Shown here: positions 25,436 to 34,253 of the stretch, one piece after another
Position numbering within the stretch: the stretch's first letter is position 1
How the letters are laid out: the number at the start of each line of letters is the position of its first letter
Assembly (NCBI RefSeq): GCF_025979705.1
Contig: NZ_CP110136.1
Coordinates: 2,914,001-2,978,000, forward strand
DNA: 64,000 nt
Direction of reading: 5' to 3'
Source of the DNA: Hymenobacter sp. YIM 151858-1
GTDB lineage: Bacteria; Bacteroidota; Bacteroidia; Cytophagales; Hymenobacteraceae
Notes under the pieces: model-generated
Told to the model about the DNA's origin: nothing
The model's input: the letters and a program-made list of their open reading frames with translations, nothing else
Databases searched by the model: none
Position numbers and translations under genes: made by a program

Positions 25436-25830
25436 ATGCTAGTAACCGCAGCTGGTTGGAAAAGGGTCAGCTTTAGTTCAATTACCCCAATAAAATTTTA
25501 TGGTTGCGTGCAGCCAACGATAATATCGCCAAAGCCAACACTTTCCGGGGCCAATGCGCTACGTTTTTTGGGCGGCCAGCCTTGGCGCGCTCCGCTAGTA
25601 ATCCGCCCCCGGCGCAGCAGCGGAGCTTGTTCCTCTACCCCAGGTGCCAGCCCAACCGCCCCAAGCGGTGGTCTGCGCCCTTGCGGGCTCCGGCTACCCG
25701 TTGCACCTAGGCGAGCTAACGAGCAACCGGCACCCCGCGCCAACATTGGCTGCCATCAGCGGTTTCACTGAGGCCGTTTGCCTTCGTTGCCAATGGCAGC
25801 ATTTCCGTTCATTTCAAATTACCACTTGCT
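25436..25830. other. Intergenic gap without a recognisable gene
   Basis: These 395 bases carry one CCTAGG (25706), no convincing open frame and no tRNA-like fold by eye. Promoters for the divergent flanking genes should lie here. Confidence 0.4.
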
Positions 25831-26241
25831 TTGAAAGCACTCCTGATTTGTCTGCTCACTTTGTTGCCCCTGCTCGGCCTGGCCCAAGCGCCCCAATACC
25901 AGCTCAGCACCCACATTCTGAACATCGGCACGGGCACGCCGGCCGCGGGCGTTACGGTGCGCCTCGAAAAGCTTGACCCCGCCAGGAAAACCTGGGCCAC
26001 CGTGGGCGAGAAAAAGACCGACGCCGCCGGCCGCATTGCCGACTTTCTGCCTGCTGCTGGCAAGGCCGGCAGCCCCGGCATTTACAAGCTCACCTTCCTG
26101 ACGCAGCCCTACTTCGAAGCCCAAAAGCAAGCGTCGTTTTATCCGTACATCGATGTGGTGTTCGAAATAAAAGACGGCGCCCACTACCACGTGCCCATCA
26201 CGCTGTCGCCCTTCGGCTACTCCACTTACCGCGGCAGCTGA
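25831..26241 (+). CDS. uraH: 5-hydroxyisourate hydrolase (transthyretin-like), exported
   Basis: The 136-residue protein uses a TTG start; no ATG is present before the signal peptide KALLICLLTLLPLLGLAQA. The mature protein is a HIU hydrolase: LSTHILNIGTGTPAAGV (His28), GRIADF (Arg68), HYHVPITLSP (His118/His120) and the diagnostic C-terminal YRGS (133-136). It hydrolyses 5-hydroxyisourate to OHCU in uric acid breakdown. The signal peptide places it in the periplasm. No other urate gene is nearby. Confidence 0.9.
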   Translation: MKALLICLLTLLPLLGLAQAPQYQLSTHILNIGTGTPAAGVTVRLEKLDPARKTWATVGEKKTDAAGRIADFLPAAGKAGSPGIYKLTFLTQPYFEAQKQASFYPYIDVVFEIKDGAHYHVPITLSPFGYSTYRGS

Positions 26242-26268
26242 GCTGTCGGCAGCACCCTAGCAAACAAA

Positions 26269-26303
26269 AAAGCGGCTGAAGCTCTAGTAGCTCCAGCCGC
26301 TTT
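26269..26303. terminator. Hairpin shared by uraH and lpdA
   Basis: AAAGCGGCTG and CAGCCGCTTT arms with an internal AGCT stem lie between the convergent stops, with A-rich and T-rich flanks. Confidence 0.7.
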
Positions 26304-26328
26304 GCGTTTCAGCCTTTCGGCTTCCGAA

Positions 26329-27735
26329 TTACATGTGCAGCGCCCGGTTCTCCGTTGCGGCCAGGCAGGCTTCCTTCATGGCTTCGGCGTAGGTGGGGTG
26401 GGCGTGGCTCATGCGGGCTACGTCCTCGGCGGAGGCGCGGAACTCCATGGCCGTTACGGCTTCGGCAATGAGGTCGGCGATGCGCGGGCCGATCATGTGC
26501 ACGCCCAGGATTTCGTCGGTTTCCTTGTCGGCCAGCACTTTCACGAAGCCGTCGAGGTCCATGGAGGCGCGGGCGCGGCCCGAGGCGCGGAAGGGGAACG
26601 AGCCGGTTTTGTAGGCCTTGCCCATTTCCTTGAGCTGCTCTTCGGTGTAGCCCACGCCGGCCACTTCGGGCCAGGTGTACACCACACCGGGGATGAGCAG
26701 GTAGTTGACGTGCGGCTTCTGCCCGGCCAGCGTTTCGGCCACGTACACGCCTTCTTCCTCGGCCTTGTGGGCCAGCATAGCGCCCCGAATCACGTCGCCG
26801 ATGGCGTAGATGCCGGGCGTGGTGGTTTGCAGGTGCTCATCAACCTTAATGCGGCCGCGCTCTTCGAGCTGCACGCCGGCGGCTTCCAGGTTCAGGCCCT
26901 GGGTGTAGGGCGCCCGGCCCACGGCCACCAGGCAGTAGTCGCCTTCAAACTTCACCTCCTCGCCCTTGGGGTTCAGGGCCGAAACGGTTACGGTGTCGCC
27001 GTTGCGGGTGGCGCCGGTAACCTTGTGCGAGAGGTAGAACTCGATGCCGATTTTGCCGAGGATGCGCTTGAGCTCTTTGCCCAGGGCGCGGTCCATGGTC
27101 GGGATGAGCGAGTCCATGAACTCCACGATGCTCACCTTGGCGCCGAGGCGGGCGTACACCGAAGCCATTTCGAGGCCGATAACGCCGCCGCCAATCACGA
27201 TCATGTGCTTGGGTACTTCGCGGATGTTCAGGGCCTCGGTGCTGGTGATGATGCGCTCCTTATCCTGGGCAATAAAGGGCAGCACCGTGGGCTTGGAGCC
27301 CGTAGCAATGATGGTGTACTTGGTTTCGATCTGCTGGGCCTCGCCGCCTTCCAGGGGCGCGATGCTGATGTGGTTTTTATCAATAAACGAGCCCACGCCG
27401 CGCAGCACCTCGATCTTGTTCTTCTTCATGAGGAACTGGATGCCGTCGGTATTGGCCTTTACCACCCCGTTTTTGCGGTCGATGAGCTGGTTCATGTTGA
27501 TGCGCAGCTCGCTCAGCTCAATGCCGTGCTCCTTGAAGGTGTGGCCGGCATTGTGAAAGTGCTCGGTGCTATCGAGCAGGGCCTTGCTCGGGATGCAGCC
27601 TACGTTGAGGCAGGTACCACCTAGGGTGGGGTATTTCTCGATGAGGGCCGTTTTGAAGCCGAGCTGGGCGCAGCGGATGGCCGCCACGTAGCCGCCGGGG
27701 CCGGAGCCGATGACGGTAACGTCGTATTGGTTCAT
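26329..27735 (-). CDS. lpdA: Dihydrolipoyl dehydrogenase (E3)
   Basis: The 468-residue flavoprotein is full length. It has the FAD motif GSGPGG, the redox-active disulfide GGTCLNVGCIPSK (Cys42 and Cys47), the NAD motif GGGVIGLEMASVY and the C-terminal catalytic HPTYAEAMKE (His446, Glu451). It reoxidises lipoamide in 2-oxoacid dehydrogenase complexes and the glycine cleavage system, passing electrons to NAD+. The E1 and E2 genes of 2-oxoglutarate dehydrogenase lie 27 kb away, so E3 is separately transcribed and probably shared. The first ATG was taken as the start. Confidence 0.96.
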   Translation of the reverse strand: MNQYDVTVIGSGPGGYVAAIRCAQLGFKTALIEKYPTLGGTCLNVGCIPSKALLDSTEHFHNAGHTFKEHGIELSELRINMNQLIDRKNGVVKANTDGIQFLMKKNKIEVLRGVGSFIDKNHISIAPLEGGEAQQIETKYTIIATGSKPTVLPFIAQDKERIITSTEALNIREVPKHMIVIGGGVIGLEMASVYARLGAKVSIVEFMDSLIPTMDRALGKELKRILGKIGIEFYLSHKVTGATRNGDTVTVSALNPKGEEVKFEGDYCLVAVGRAPYTQGLNLEAAGVQLEERGRIKVDEHLQTTTPGIYAIGDVIRGAMLAHKAEEEGVYVAETLAGQKPHVNYLLIPGVVYTWPEVAGVGYTEEQLKEMGKAYKTGSFPFRASGRARASMDLDGFVKVLADKETDEILGVHMIGPRIADLIAEAVTAMEFRASAEDVARMSHAHPTYAEAMKEACLAATENRALHM

Positions 27736-27845
27736 GCTGAAAATCGGGTTGGTAAGCGCGTGGCGGCAAAGGTAAGGCAGAATGCCGAGCCACTGGGTAA
27801 GTATGTACCTAGGGGCCCGGCAATGCTAAGGTTAGGGCTACATTC

Positions 27846-27974
27846 TAGTTCCCCTCCTCAGATGAGGAGGGGCTAGGGGTGGTTGACCTAGGCGCCGAAC
27901 GTTGACTAGAGCCAGTTTCTAATTCTAACCTTTCAACCACCCCTAGCCCCTCCTCATCTGAGGAGGGGAACTAA
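27846..27974. repeat. Nested palindromic repeat (CCCCTCCTCAGATGAGGAGGGG type)
   Basis: Two 40-base arms in inverted orientation each contain the smaller palindrome CCTCCTCAGATGAGGAGG (or its TCATCTGA form), flanked by CTAGGGGTGGTTGA. Single arms recur at 30068-30116 and, degenerate, at 32405-32433. It fills most of the gap between lpdA and the M1 peptidase gene. Confidence 0.75.
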
Positions 27975-28021
27975 CACTAGCTTATAAATTTAGCTCTAGC
28001 TCCTACCCCACTTTCACCTCA

Positions 28022-29677
28022 TCAGTCCACCAGCACGCCGATGTAGTAGTTGAACGTATCGACCTCCAGGTTCTCGCGGGTGGCGCCGGGCAGGTCGAGG
28101 GGCTCGAAGCGGGTGGTGGGCTGCACGAAGCGGTACTCGCCGCCTTTTACCCGCACACGTACGGGCATATCGAAGCCGGGCACGTCGGCCACCCAGCGGC
28201 CCAGGGTTTGGTTGTTCTCGAAGCGGACTTCCAACGTGGGCAGGCCGGGGTGGCGCAGGTACTGGTCGAACACTTTGGTGAAGTCGCGGCCGCTTTGCTG
28301 GTTGATGTAGCCGATGATTTGCTCGGCCGTAACGGTTTGGTGGCGGAACTGCTGCCCCAGGCCGCGCAGAATTTGGCGCCACTTGTCGTCGTCGTTGACG
28401 ATGGTGCGCACCATGTTCAGCAGGTTGGCGCCCTTGTCGTACATGTCGCCCGAGCCTTCGCGGTTGACGCCGTAGGTGCCGATGATGGGGGCGTCGTTCT
28501 GGATGTTGCGGCGCTGGCCGTGCACGTACTCCTGCCCGGCTTGCTTGCCAAACAGGCTTTCGGTAAACAACGACTCGGAGTAGCTCGTGAACGACTCGTG
28601 AATCCACATATCGGCAATGTCGCGGGCGGTAATGTTGTTGCCGAACCACTCGTGGCCGCTTTCGTGAATGACGATGAAGTCCCACTTATCGCCCCAGCCG
28701 GTGGCCGATCGGTCTTTGCCCAGGTAGCCGTTCTGGTACTGGTTGCCGTAGGCCACGGCGCTTTGGTGTTCCATGCCGAGGTGCGGCGTTTCCACGAGCT
28801 TGTAGCCGTCTTCGTAGAAGGGGTACGGCCCAAACCAGCTCTCGAACGACTTGAGCATGGGTTTTACGTTGGCGCCAAACTGCTTGCGGGCTTTCGCGAG
28901 GTTTTCGGGCAGCACCCAGTAATCGAGCGTCAGCGGGCCTTTTTCGCCCTGGTACGTGTCGGAGAAGTGCTCGTAGTTGGCCACGTTCAGGGCCACGTCG
29001 TAGTTGTTGATGGGGTTCGCGACAAACCAATCGAAGCGCGTGGCGCCGCCTTTTAGCTTGGTGGTTTTGCGCAGGCGGCCGTTCGAAATATCCTTCAGCC
29101 CTTTGGGCACCGTTACGCTGATGAGCATGGAGTCGGGCTCGTCGGACTGGTGGTCTTTGGTAGGCCACCAGATGCTGGCGCCGATGCCCTGGCAGGCCGT
29201 AGCCACCCACGGCTGACCCTTGCCGTGCTCCGCAAACACAAAGCCGCCGTCCCAGGGCGCGTGCTGCGCCACGGTGGGGTTGCCGGAGTAATACACGGTA
29301 AACTCGCCCTGCGTGCCTTGCCGGATAGGCTGCGGAAACGTAACGAACACCGCGTTGAACTCGCGGGTGAAGGGCAGCTCCTGGCCGCGGTACACCACCC
29401 GATCAACCTTTAGGTTGGCAAACAGATCGAACTGCAGGCGCGTGAAATCCTGCGTAGCCGCGTAGCGGAACAGGTTGGAGCCGCTGATGTAGCGCTTATC
29501 TACATCGAGCTTTACATCGAGGTGGTAGTACTTAACATCGTAGCAGCTGCGGGGCGGCGTAAGCGTACCGCGTAGCGAATCGGCGCGCGTGAAGGCGGGC
29601 CTGGGCTGCATGAGCTGGGCGGCGCCTAGGTGCGGCAACGCCAGCGCGGCCAGGGAGCAGAGCGCGGCTCTGAGCAT
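28022..29677 (-). CDS. M1-family metallo-aminopeptidase, exported
   Basis: The 551-residue product starts at 29677 with a signal peptide (MLRAALCSLAALALPHLGAAQ). It has the M1 exopeptidase-like motif GMEHQSAVAYGN, where canonical enzymes have GAMEN. The zinc site is HESGHEW (His338, Glu339, His342) with Glu361 as third ligand at the standard 18-residue spacing, and a Tyr-rich region follows. A C-terminal beta domain replaces the long ERAP-type domain, so it is one of the shorter periplasmic M1 peptidases of Bacteroidota. It should remove N-terminal residues from peptides. The upstream ATG (29782) gives an extension without a signal. Confidence 0.92.
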   Translation of the reverse strand: MLRAALCSLAALALPHLGAAQLMQPRPAFTRADSLRGTLTPPRSCYDVKYYHLDVKLDVDKRYISGSNLFRYAATQDFTRLQFDLFANLKVDRVVYRGQELPFTREFNAVFVTFPQPIRQGTQGEFTVYYSGNPTVAQHAPWDGGFVFAEHGKGQPWVATACQGIGASIWWPTKDHQSDEPDSMLISVTVPKGLKDISNGRLRKTTKLKGGATRFDWFVANPINNYDVALNVANYEHFSDTYQGEKGPLTLDYWVLPENLAKARKQFGANVKPMLKSFESWFGPYPFYEDGYKLVETPHLGMEHQSAVAYGNQYQNGYLGKDRSATGWGDKWDFIVIHESGHEWFGNNITARDIADMWIHESFTSYSESLFTESLFGKQAGQEYVHGQRRNIQNDAPIIGTYGVNREGSGDMYDKGANLLNMVRTIVNDDDKWRQILRGLGQQFRHQTVTAEQIIGYINQQSGRDFTKVFDQYLRHPGLPTLEVRFENNQTLGRWVADVPGFDMPVRVRVKGGEYRFVQPTTRFEPLDLPGATRENLEVDTFNYYIGVLVD

Positions 29678-29721
29678 GGAACAGGAATTTGGGGCGGAGA
29701 ATAGGTGAAAGGACCCGAAGG

Positions 29722-29729
29722 CCAAGGTA
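29722..29729 (-). promoter_or_regulatory. -7 element TACCTTGG of the M1 peptidase gene
   Basis: On the minus strand TACCTTGG (one mismatch) lies 45 bases before the ATG at 29677, which supports that start. Confidence 0.4.
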
Positions 29730-29820
29730 GGGTTGCGCAAACGCGGTTTGGCTGGCCTAGGGTATTCTTTGCGGCAGGCCATTGCTCGGGACTTTTAGTC
29801 CTCTAGCGCCGCAGGGCGAT

Positions 29821-29990
29821 GTAGCGCGGACTTCAGTCCGCGTGTGCTAGAACGAGCGGCGCTGCTGTAGCGCGGACTTTGGCTACGCCGACCTTCGGTT
29901 GTGGTCCGCGTCCATCGATGTGACTTCTGGTACCTAGGTCGATTATCAGAGAAATCCATTTGGGGACGCGGATCACAACGTCCGCGCCAT
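29821..29990. repeat. REP-like palindromes, distant copies of the RAYT-associated repeat
   Basis: Three palindromic units, GTAGCGCGGACT...AGTCCGCG (29821-29843), a diverged one (29867-29913) and GGACGCGGATC...GTCCGCGC (29964-29987), match the units flanking the RAYT gene at 47.8-48.7 kb. They lie upstream of the M1 peptidase gene in non-coding sequence. A further fragment of the GAGATGCTTCG repeat follows at 30000-30035. This fills the 29678-30206 gap. Confidence 0.75.
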
Positions 29991-30067
29991 ACGCGGACGA
30001 AGCGGTAGAGATGCTTCGATAAGCTCAGCATGACTTACGCAAGAAGTAGCCTACCCTCTAGCTCTAG

Positions 30068-30116
30068 CCTTTCAACCACCCCTAGCCCCTCCTCATCTGA
30101 GGAGGGGAACTAGCCT
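30068..30116. repeat. Single arm of the CCTCCTCATCTGAGGAGG repeat
   Basis: The segment TTTCAACCACCCCTAGCCCC and the following palindrome match the right arm of 27846-27974. Confidence 0.75.
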
Positions 30117-30206
30117 TAGCTTAACACTAGCTGCGGCTTTGTTTAACGTGCTTCAAAACAAGTAAACTAGGTTATGAACACTCTAGTAAACCAGTTTACC
30201 TCGCTT

Positions 30207-30995
30207 CTACCGCACTTTGGCCCGGGTTAGGAGCTTGGCAAAGATGGTGGGGGCGAAGCGCTTTAGGTACACGCCCAGGGTTTCTTTTCCGCCGATGCAG
30301 GCTTCGTTGTCGCCGCGGGCGATGATGGGGAGGGCACGGCGGGCAAAGGTGTCGGGCGCGAGGCCCTGGGCGGTGGCGTCGTCCATGGTACCTAGGGCGC
30401 GGCCGTCGCCGGTAAGGGCGTTGACGGACACGCCCGTGCGAATGAAGCCCGGGCAGATGATGGTGATGCCCACGCCAGAGCCATGCAGCTCGGCCCGGAG
30501 CGAATCGAAGAAGCCGTGCAGGGCGTGTTTGCTGGCCGCGTAGGCCGAGCGGTACGGCGTACCGAACTTGCCCACCAGGCTGCTGATAACCACGATGCGG
30601 CCCGCGCCTTGCTGCAGCAGGTGCGGCAGCGCGGCTTTGCTCAGGGCCACGGTGCCGAAGTAGTTCACCTCCATCAGCCGGCGGTCGACGTCGGGCGCGG
30701 TTTCGAGGGCCAGGGAGCGTTGGCTTACGCCGCCGTTGTTCACGAGCACATCGAGGCGACCGTAGTGCGCCAGCACCTGCTGCACTTTGCCGGGCAGGCT
30801 GGCGGCATCGCCTAGGTCGAGGGGCAGCACCAGGGCCTCGGCAGGGGAGCAGGCTTGCTGCACGCGGCGCAGCGCGGCCTCGTTGCGCGCCGATAGCACC
30901 AGCCGGGCGCCCTCGCGGGCCAAGGCCTTGGCCAGGGCTTCGCCGATGCCCGAAGAGGCGCCGGTAACCCAAATCACTTGGTTGCGGAAATTCAT
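30207..30995 (-). CDS. SDR-family oxidoreductase
   Basis: The 262-residue enzyme starts MNFRNQVIWVTGASSGIGEAL. It shows the Rossmann motif TGASSGIG, NNGG in place of NNAG, the catalytic Ser in VVISSLVG, YAASKHAL (Tyr and Lys) and a PGFIRTG loop. It resembles the DHRS7-like group of classical SDRs acting on lipid or steroid-like carbonyls, but the substrate is unknown. The start at 30995 is preceded on the minus strand by a TACCTTGC box. It is divergent from the EamA carrier. Confidence 0.88.
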   Translation of the reverse strand: MNFRNQVIWVTGASSGIGEALAKALAREGARLVLSARNEAALRRVQQACSPAEALVLPLDLGDAASLPGKVQQVLAHYGRLDVLVNNGGVSQRSLALETAPDVDRRLMEVNYFGTVALSKAALPHLLQQGAGRIVVISSLVGKFGTPYRSAYAASKHALHGFFDSLRAELHGSGVGITIICPGFIRTGVSVNALTGDGRALGTMDDATAQGLAPDTFARRALPIIARGDNEACIGGKETLGVYLKRFAPTIFAKLLTRAKVR

Positions 30996-31063
30996 GCCCG
31001 GCAAGGTATGCAGCTGCGGGCGCGGTTGGGCCACAACAGCGGGCAAGTTTCGCAAGAAACCGG

Positions 31064-31094
31064 TTGGATGCCGCACCCAAGGCCGCTACGTTTG
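31064..31094 (+). promoter_or_regulatory. Promoter with -33 TTG and -7 TACGTTTG
   Basis: TTG (31064-31066) and a perfect TAnnTTTG (TACGTTTG, 31087-31094) are 20 bases apart, the usual Bacteroidota spacing, 59 bases before the EamA ATG. Confidence 0.55.
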
Positions 31095-31153
31095 CGGGCG
31101 TTTCGTAGAAGGCTCCGTTGCCCGCTACCTAGGTGTCGATTTGCGCTGTTGCT

Positions 31154-32131
31154 ATGTCTGCTACTGCTGTTTCTGCGCGTCCTGCGCCCGTGCTGGTTGG
31201 CGCGGCGCTGCTGGCGCTTTACCTGATTTGGGGCTCCACGTACCTGGCCACCAAAACCGCCCTCACGGCGTGGCCGCCGTTTTTGCTCTCGGGGGTGCGC
31301 TATTTGCTGGCCGGCAGCGTGCAGTACGCCGTTATCCGGCTGAGCGGCGCGGCGGCCCCCACGCGGCAGGATTGGCTGCGGGCCGCGGTGGTGGGCATTT
31401 GCCTGCCGCTGTTCGGCAACGGCGGCACCACGTTTTCGCAGCAATATATTCCGTCGGGGCTGGCGGCGCTGATGGTGGCTACCGTGCCCATGTTTCTGGC
31501 GGTGCTGGGCTGGTGGAGCGGCCTCACGCCGCGGCCCACGGCCAAGGTACTGCTGGGTTTGGGGCTGGGCCTGGGTGGCATGTACCTGCTGGCCAAGCCC
31601 GATACCGCGGCACCGGTGCTCATCTCCGGCCACCATGGCTTGGGCGTTGCGGCGGTGCTGCTGGCGGCGTTTATGTGGTCGGTGGGCTCGTTGTACTCCA
31701 AAAAGAACCCCATCGGCGGCTCGCCCTTTTTGGGGGTGGGCATGCAAATGATTTGCGGCGGGTTCTTCCTGCTGATGGCGGGCTTGCTGCACGGCGAAGC
31801 TCCGCGTTTTCACCTGAGCGGCATTACGCCGAAAGCGTGGTTTGCCTTTGCGTACCTCGTTACGTTTGGCTCCTGGATAGCTTTTTCGGCCTACATCTGG
31901 CTGCTGCGGGTGGTGGAGCCGGCGTTGGCTGGCACCTATGCCTTCGTGAACCCCGTGGTGGCTGTGCTGCTGGGCTGGGCGTTTGCCGGCGAGGCCCTAA
32001 ACGTGCAGATGACCGGCGGCGCCCTGCTGATTGTGCTGGCCGTAATGTTGGTGGTGCTGGGCGGCCGCAAGACCTCGGCACCGCAGCCGGCCCCGGCCGG
32101 CGAGCGTCAGTTGGCCGACGTGGAAAACTGA
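31154..32131 (+). CDS. EamA/DMT-superfamily transporter (RhaT/YdcZ-like)
   Basis: The 325-residue product has ten hydrophobic segments in two EamA repeats (LIWGSTYLATK in the first; LVTFGSWIAFSAYIWLL and AGTYAFVNPVVAVLLGW in the second, the classic second-repeat signature). It is an inner-membrane drug/metabolite transporter, perhaps exporting amino acids or related compounds. The ATG at 31154 is preferred to a GTG seven codons upstream. Confidence 0.9.
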   Translation: MSATAVSARPAPVLVGAALLALYLIWGSTYLATKTALTAWPPFLLSGVRYLLAGSVQYAVIRLSGAAAPTRQDWLRAAVVGICLPLFGNGGTTFSQQYIPSGLAALMVATVPMFLAVLGWWSGLTPRPTAKVLLGLGLGLGGMYLLAKPDTAAPVLISGHHGLGVAAVLLAAFMWSVGSLYSKKNPIGGSPFLGVGMQMICGGFFLLMAGLLHGEAPRFHLSGITPKAWFAFAYLVTFGSWIAFSAYIWLLRVVEPALAGTYAFVNPVVAVLLGWAFAGEALNVQMTGGALLIVLAVMLVVLGGRKTSAPQPAPAGERQLADVEN

Positions 32132-32169
32132 CGCGGGCCTAGGTGGCCGGGGCTGCTGGCTGAATAGGA

Positions 32170-32364
32170 ACTGTCATCCTGAGCCTCAGCGAAGGACCTT
32201 TTCACATCAGGACCTCACCCCCGGCCCCCTCTCCAAAAGAGGGGGAGTAGATGCTATCCGACATCAGCACGCGAGATGCCTCGACAAGCTCGACATGGCG
32301 ACCTAGGCGCATCGTTCACACGCGAAAAGGTCCTTCGGCTGGCGCCTCAGGATGACAGACGAAA
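32170..32364. repeat. Composite inverted repeat, copy 3
   Basis: GTCATCCTGAGC...GAAGGACCTTTTC at the left pairs with GAAAAGGTCCTTC...GCCTCAGGATGAC at the right; the inside holds CCCCCTCTCCAAAAGAGGGGG and GCGAGATG. It fills the 32132-32446 gap between convergent genes; a degenerate CCCCTCCTC unit follows at 32405. Confidence 0.75.
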
Positions 32365-32446
32365 CAACGATTGTTCAACCATTCCTGCATCAGCTTGCTG
32401 GTGCATCCCCTCCTCATCCGAAGAGGGGAACTAGGTTTTCGCTCGG

Positions 32447-33331
32447 TTAAACTGCCTCCGCGGCTGCGCTAACCGTTGTAACCTGTTGCTGGGCGCAATG
32501 CTCGCAGCAGAAGGCCGATTGCTGCTGCGGCTGCCGCTGCACCAGCACCGGAATGCGGGTGTGGTAGGCGCGGGTTTTGGTGTAGCACACATCGAAAAAG
32601 CGGCGCAGCAGGCCCACGTTGGCAGGTGCGAAAACGAGCAATTGCGCCTGCATTTGGGCGCAAAACTCGCTTACCCCTTCCAGCGGGTCGTCGTCGAGCA
32701 CCAGCTTGCTGTCGATGTTTACGTTGGGCAACTCCTGGCGAATCAGTTGCATGCCGCGCTTGATGCTGATGAGCTCCGGCAGATCGAGGCGCTGGTAAAA
32801 GTGAACCAGCTGCAGCTGCGCGCCCAGGCCGCTCACCAGCTCGTTCAGGCCGGGCAGGGTGGCTTTGTCGAGGCTGCCGAAATCGGCCATAAAGGCCAGG
32901 CGCGCGGGCAGGGTGCGCGAGCCGGGCGGCACCACCAGCACCGGGCAGCTGGCCAGCTCGGCAATGCGAATGGCGTGGTTGCCGCTGATGGCCTCTTCGC
33001 CGCAATCGATGTGCTCGAGGTTCATCACCACCAAATCGGCCGCGTACTGGTCGATTACCTCCTGAATACGATCATGGAGGCAGCCCGAGCGCACGGCGTG
33101 GCGGTAGCGGATGCGGCGGCCATCCTGCCGCACCAGCTGCACGTAGCGCAGGCGCTCGGCCAGGGTGTCGAGGCGCTTTTGGTAATCGGCGGTTTCGGCG
33201 CCCGAGAGGTGGCCGTGGTGGCAGTACAGCAGCACCACTTCGGCACCTAGGCGCACGGCCAGCTTATTGGCGTACACGAGGGTATGCTCGGCCGCAGCGG
33301 TCAGGTCGACGGGAACGAGGATGGTTTTCAT
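32447..33331 (-). CDS. Universal stress protein, tandem UspA domains
   Basis: The 294-residue protein starts MKTILVPVDLTAAAEHTLVYA. Two Usp domains follow (about 1-140 and 145-272); the first ends HAIRIAELASCPVLVVPPGS with the usual hydrophobic strand, though the G-2x-G-9x-G ATP motif is not clear. A short tail holds CCEHC, a possible metal-binding or redox motif. It lies at the distal end of the cbb3 cluster, 54 bases downstream of the SafE-like gene, so it may be co-transcribed and act under low oxygen. Confidence 0.85.
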   Translation of the reverse strand: MKTILVPVDLTAAAEHTLVYANKLAVRLGAEVVLLYCHHGHLSGAETADYQKRLDTLAERLRYVQLVRQDGRRIRYRHAVRSGCLHDRIQEVIDQYAADLVVMNLEHIDCGEEAISGNHAIRIAELASCPVLVVPPGSRTLPARLAFMADFGSLDKATLPGLNELVSGLGAQLQLVHFYQRLDLPELISIKRGMQLIRQELPNVNIDSKLVLDDDPLEGVSEFCAQMQAQLLVFAPANVGLLRRFFDVCYTKTRAYHTRIPVLVQRQPQQQSAFCCEHCAQQQVTTVSAAAEAV

Positions 33332-33385
33332 CAGGCGGAGCGGCTAGGGTAAAAGCTGAAATGTCGAGAGAGAAAAAAGCACCGG

Positions 33386-34144
33386 CTACTCGGCCGGGGT
33401 AGCGTGGCAAACCGAAATGGTGGCCGGCGTGTGGGCTGCCGTGGGGTGGCAGCTGGCCGCTTGGCCGCTGGCCGTGGTGCCCACCTGCGGGCTCAGGTAC
33501 GGAATGCCCAGCCCCAGCCCGCGCACGATGAACAGCACCGCCATGGCCGTGGCCACCACCGGCACCGCCTGGCGCAGCCGGGTGCGCCACTGCAGCGGCA
33601 CCAATCGGCCCGTGAGCGACAAAGCCAGCATGAGCGGCAGCGTGCCCAGGCCAAACAAGGCCATGTAGGCGGCAGCCCCTCCTACCCCGGGCGCGCTCAG
33701 GGCGCCGGCCAGGGCCAGGTACACCAGGCCGCAGGGCAGCAGGCCATTCAGCACCCCGCTCATGTACAGAGCACCTAGGGATGGGCGCTGGAAGAAGTAC
33801 GCCAGGGTTTGTTTCAGGCGGGCCAGTACGCGGTCGAGGCCCAGGGCGGCGGCTGCCCGGCCGGTGTAGCGTTCGGGCACCGCCACCAGCAGCAAAATCA
33901 GCAGGCCCGAGGCGATGGACAGGCCTTGCTGCACGCCCGCCACCCGCAACGATTGCCCCACCAGCCCGGCCAGGGCGCCGAGCGTGGCGTAGGTGCTTAC
34001 GCGCCCCAGGTTGTAGAGCACGCGCCCCGCCACGTAGCGGCTGCCGCCTTGCCCCGCGCCCGGCAAGGCCAGCGCAATAGCGCCGCACATGCCCACGCAG
34101 TGAAAGCTGCCGAGTAGCCCAAAAAGAAAACCAGCCCAGAGCAT
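33386..34144 (-). CDS. SafE/TauE-type membrane protein of the cbb3 cluster
   Basis: The 252-residue protein has about six membrane segments, with GSFHCVGMCG near the start and NGLLPCGLVYLALAG in the middle. These Cys/His motifs are typical of the UreH/SafE-like proteins placed beside cbb3 oxidase genes in Bacteroidota, probably involved in copper supply or oxidase assembly. The tail (ASCHPTAAHTP then SVCHA) has extra Cys-His pairs. It follows fixH after 109 bases. Confidence 0.82.
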   Translation of the reverse strand: MLWAGFLFGLLGSFHCVGMCGAIALALPGAGQGGSRYVAGRVLYNLGRVSTYATLGALAGLVGQSLRVAGVQQGLSIASGLLILLLVAVPERYTGRAAAALGLDRVLARLKQTLAYFFQRPSLGALYMSGVLNGLLPCGLVYLALAGALSAPGVGGAAAYMALFGLGTLPLMLALSLTGRLVPLQWRTRLRQAVPVVATAMAVLFIVRGLGLGIPYLSPQVGTTASGQAASCHPTAAHTPATISVCHATPAE

Positions 34145-34253
34145 GAACGAAGGGGTAAAGCGACAAGCGGCTGCCCACGGCAGCCACCAAAACGCACCGA
34201 GGTGCTAGCGAAGGCAAGTTCGCTAGCACCTCGGCAGGCAACTATGATAAAAA

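Noticed and set aside
25436-25830. tRNA or small RNA in the gap before uraH
   Set aside because: No cloverleaf, CCA end or conserved T-loop could be drawn from the sequence.
26302-27624. 440-residue plus-strand open frame over lpdA
   Set aside because: A shadow of lpdA caused by high third-position GC; its sequence is His/Gly/Ala-rich and repetitive, without family features.
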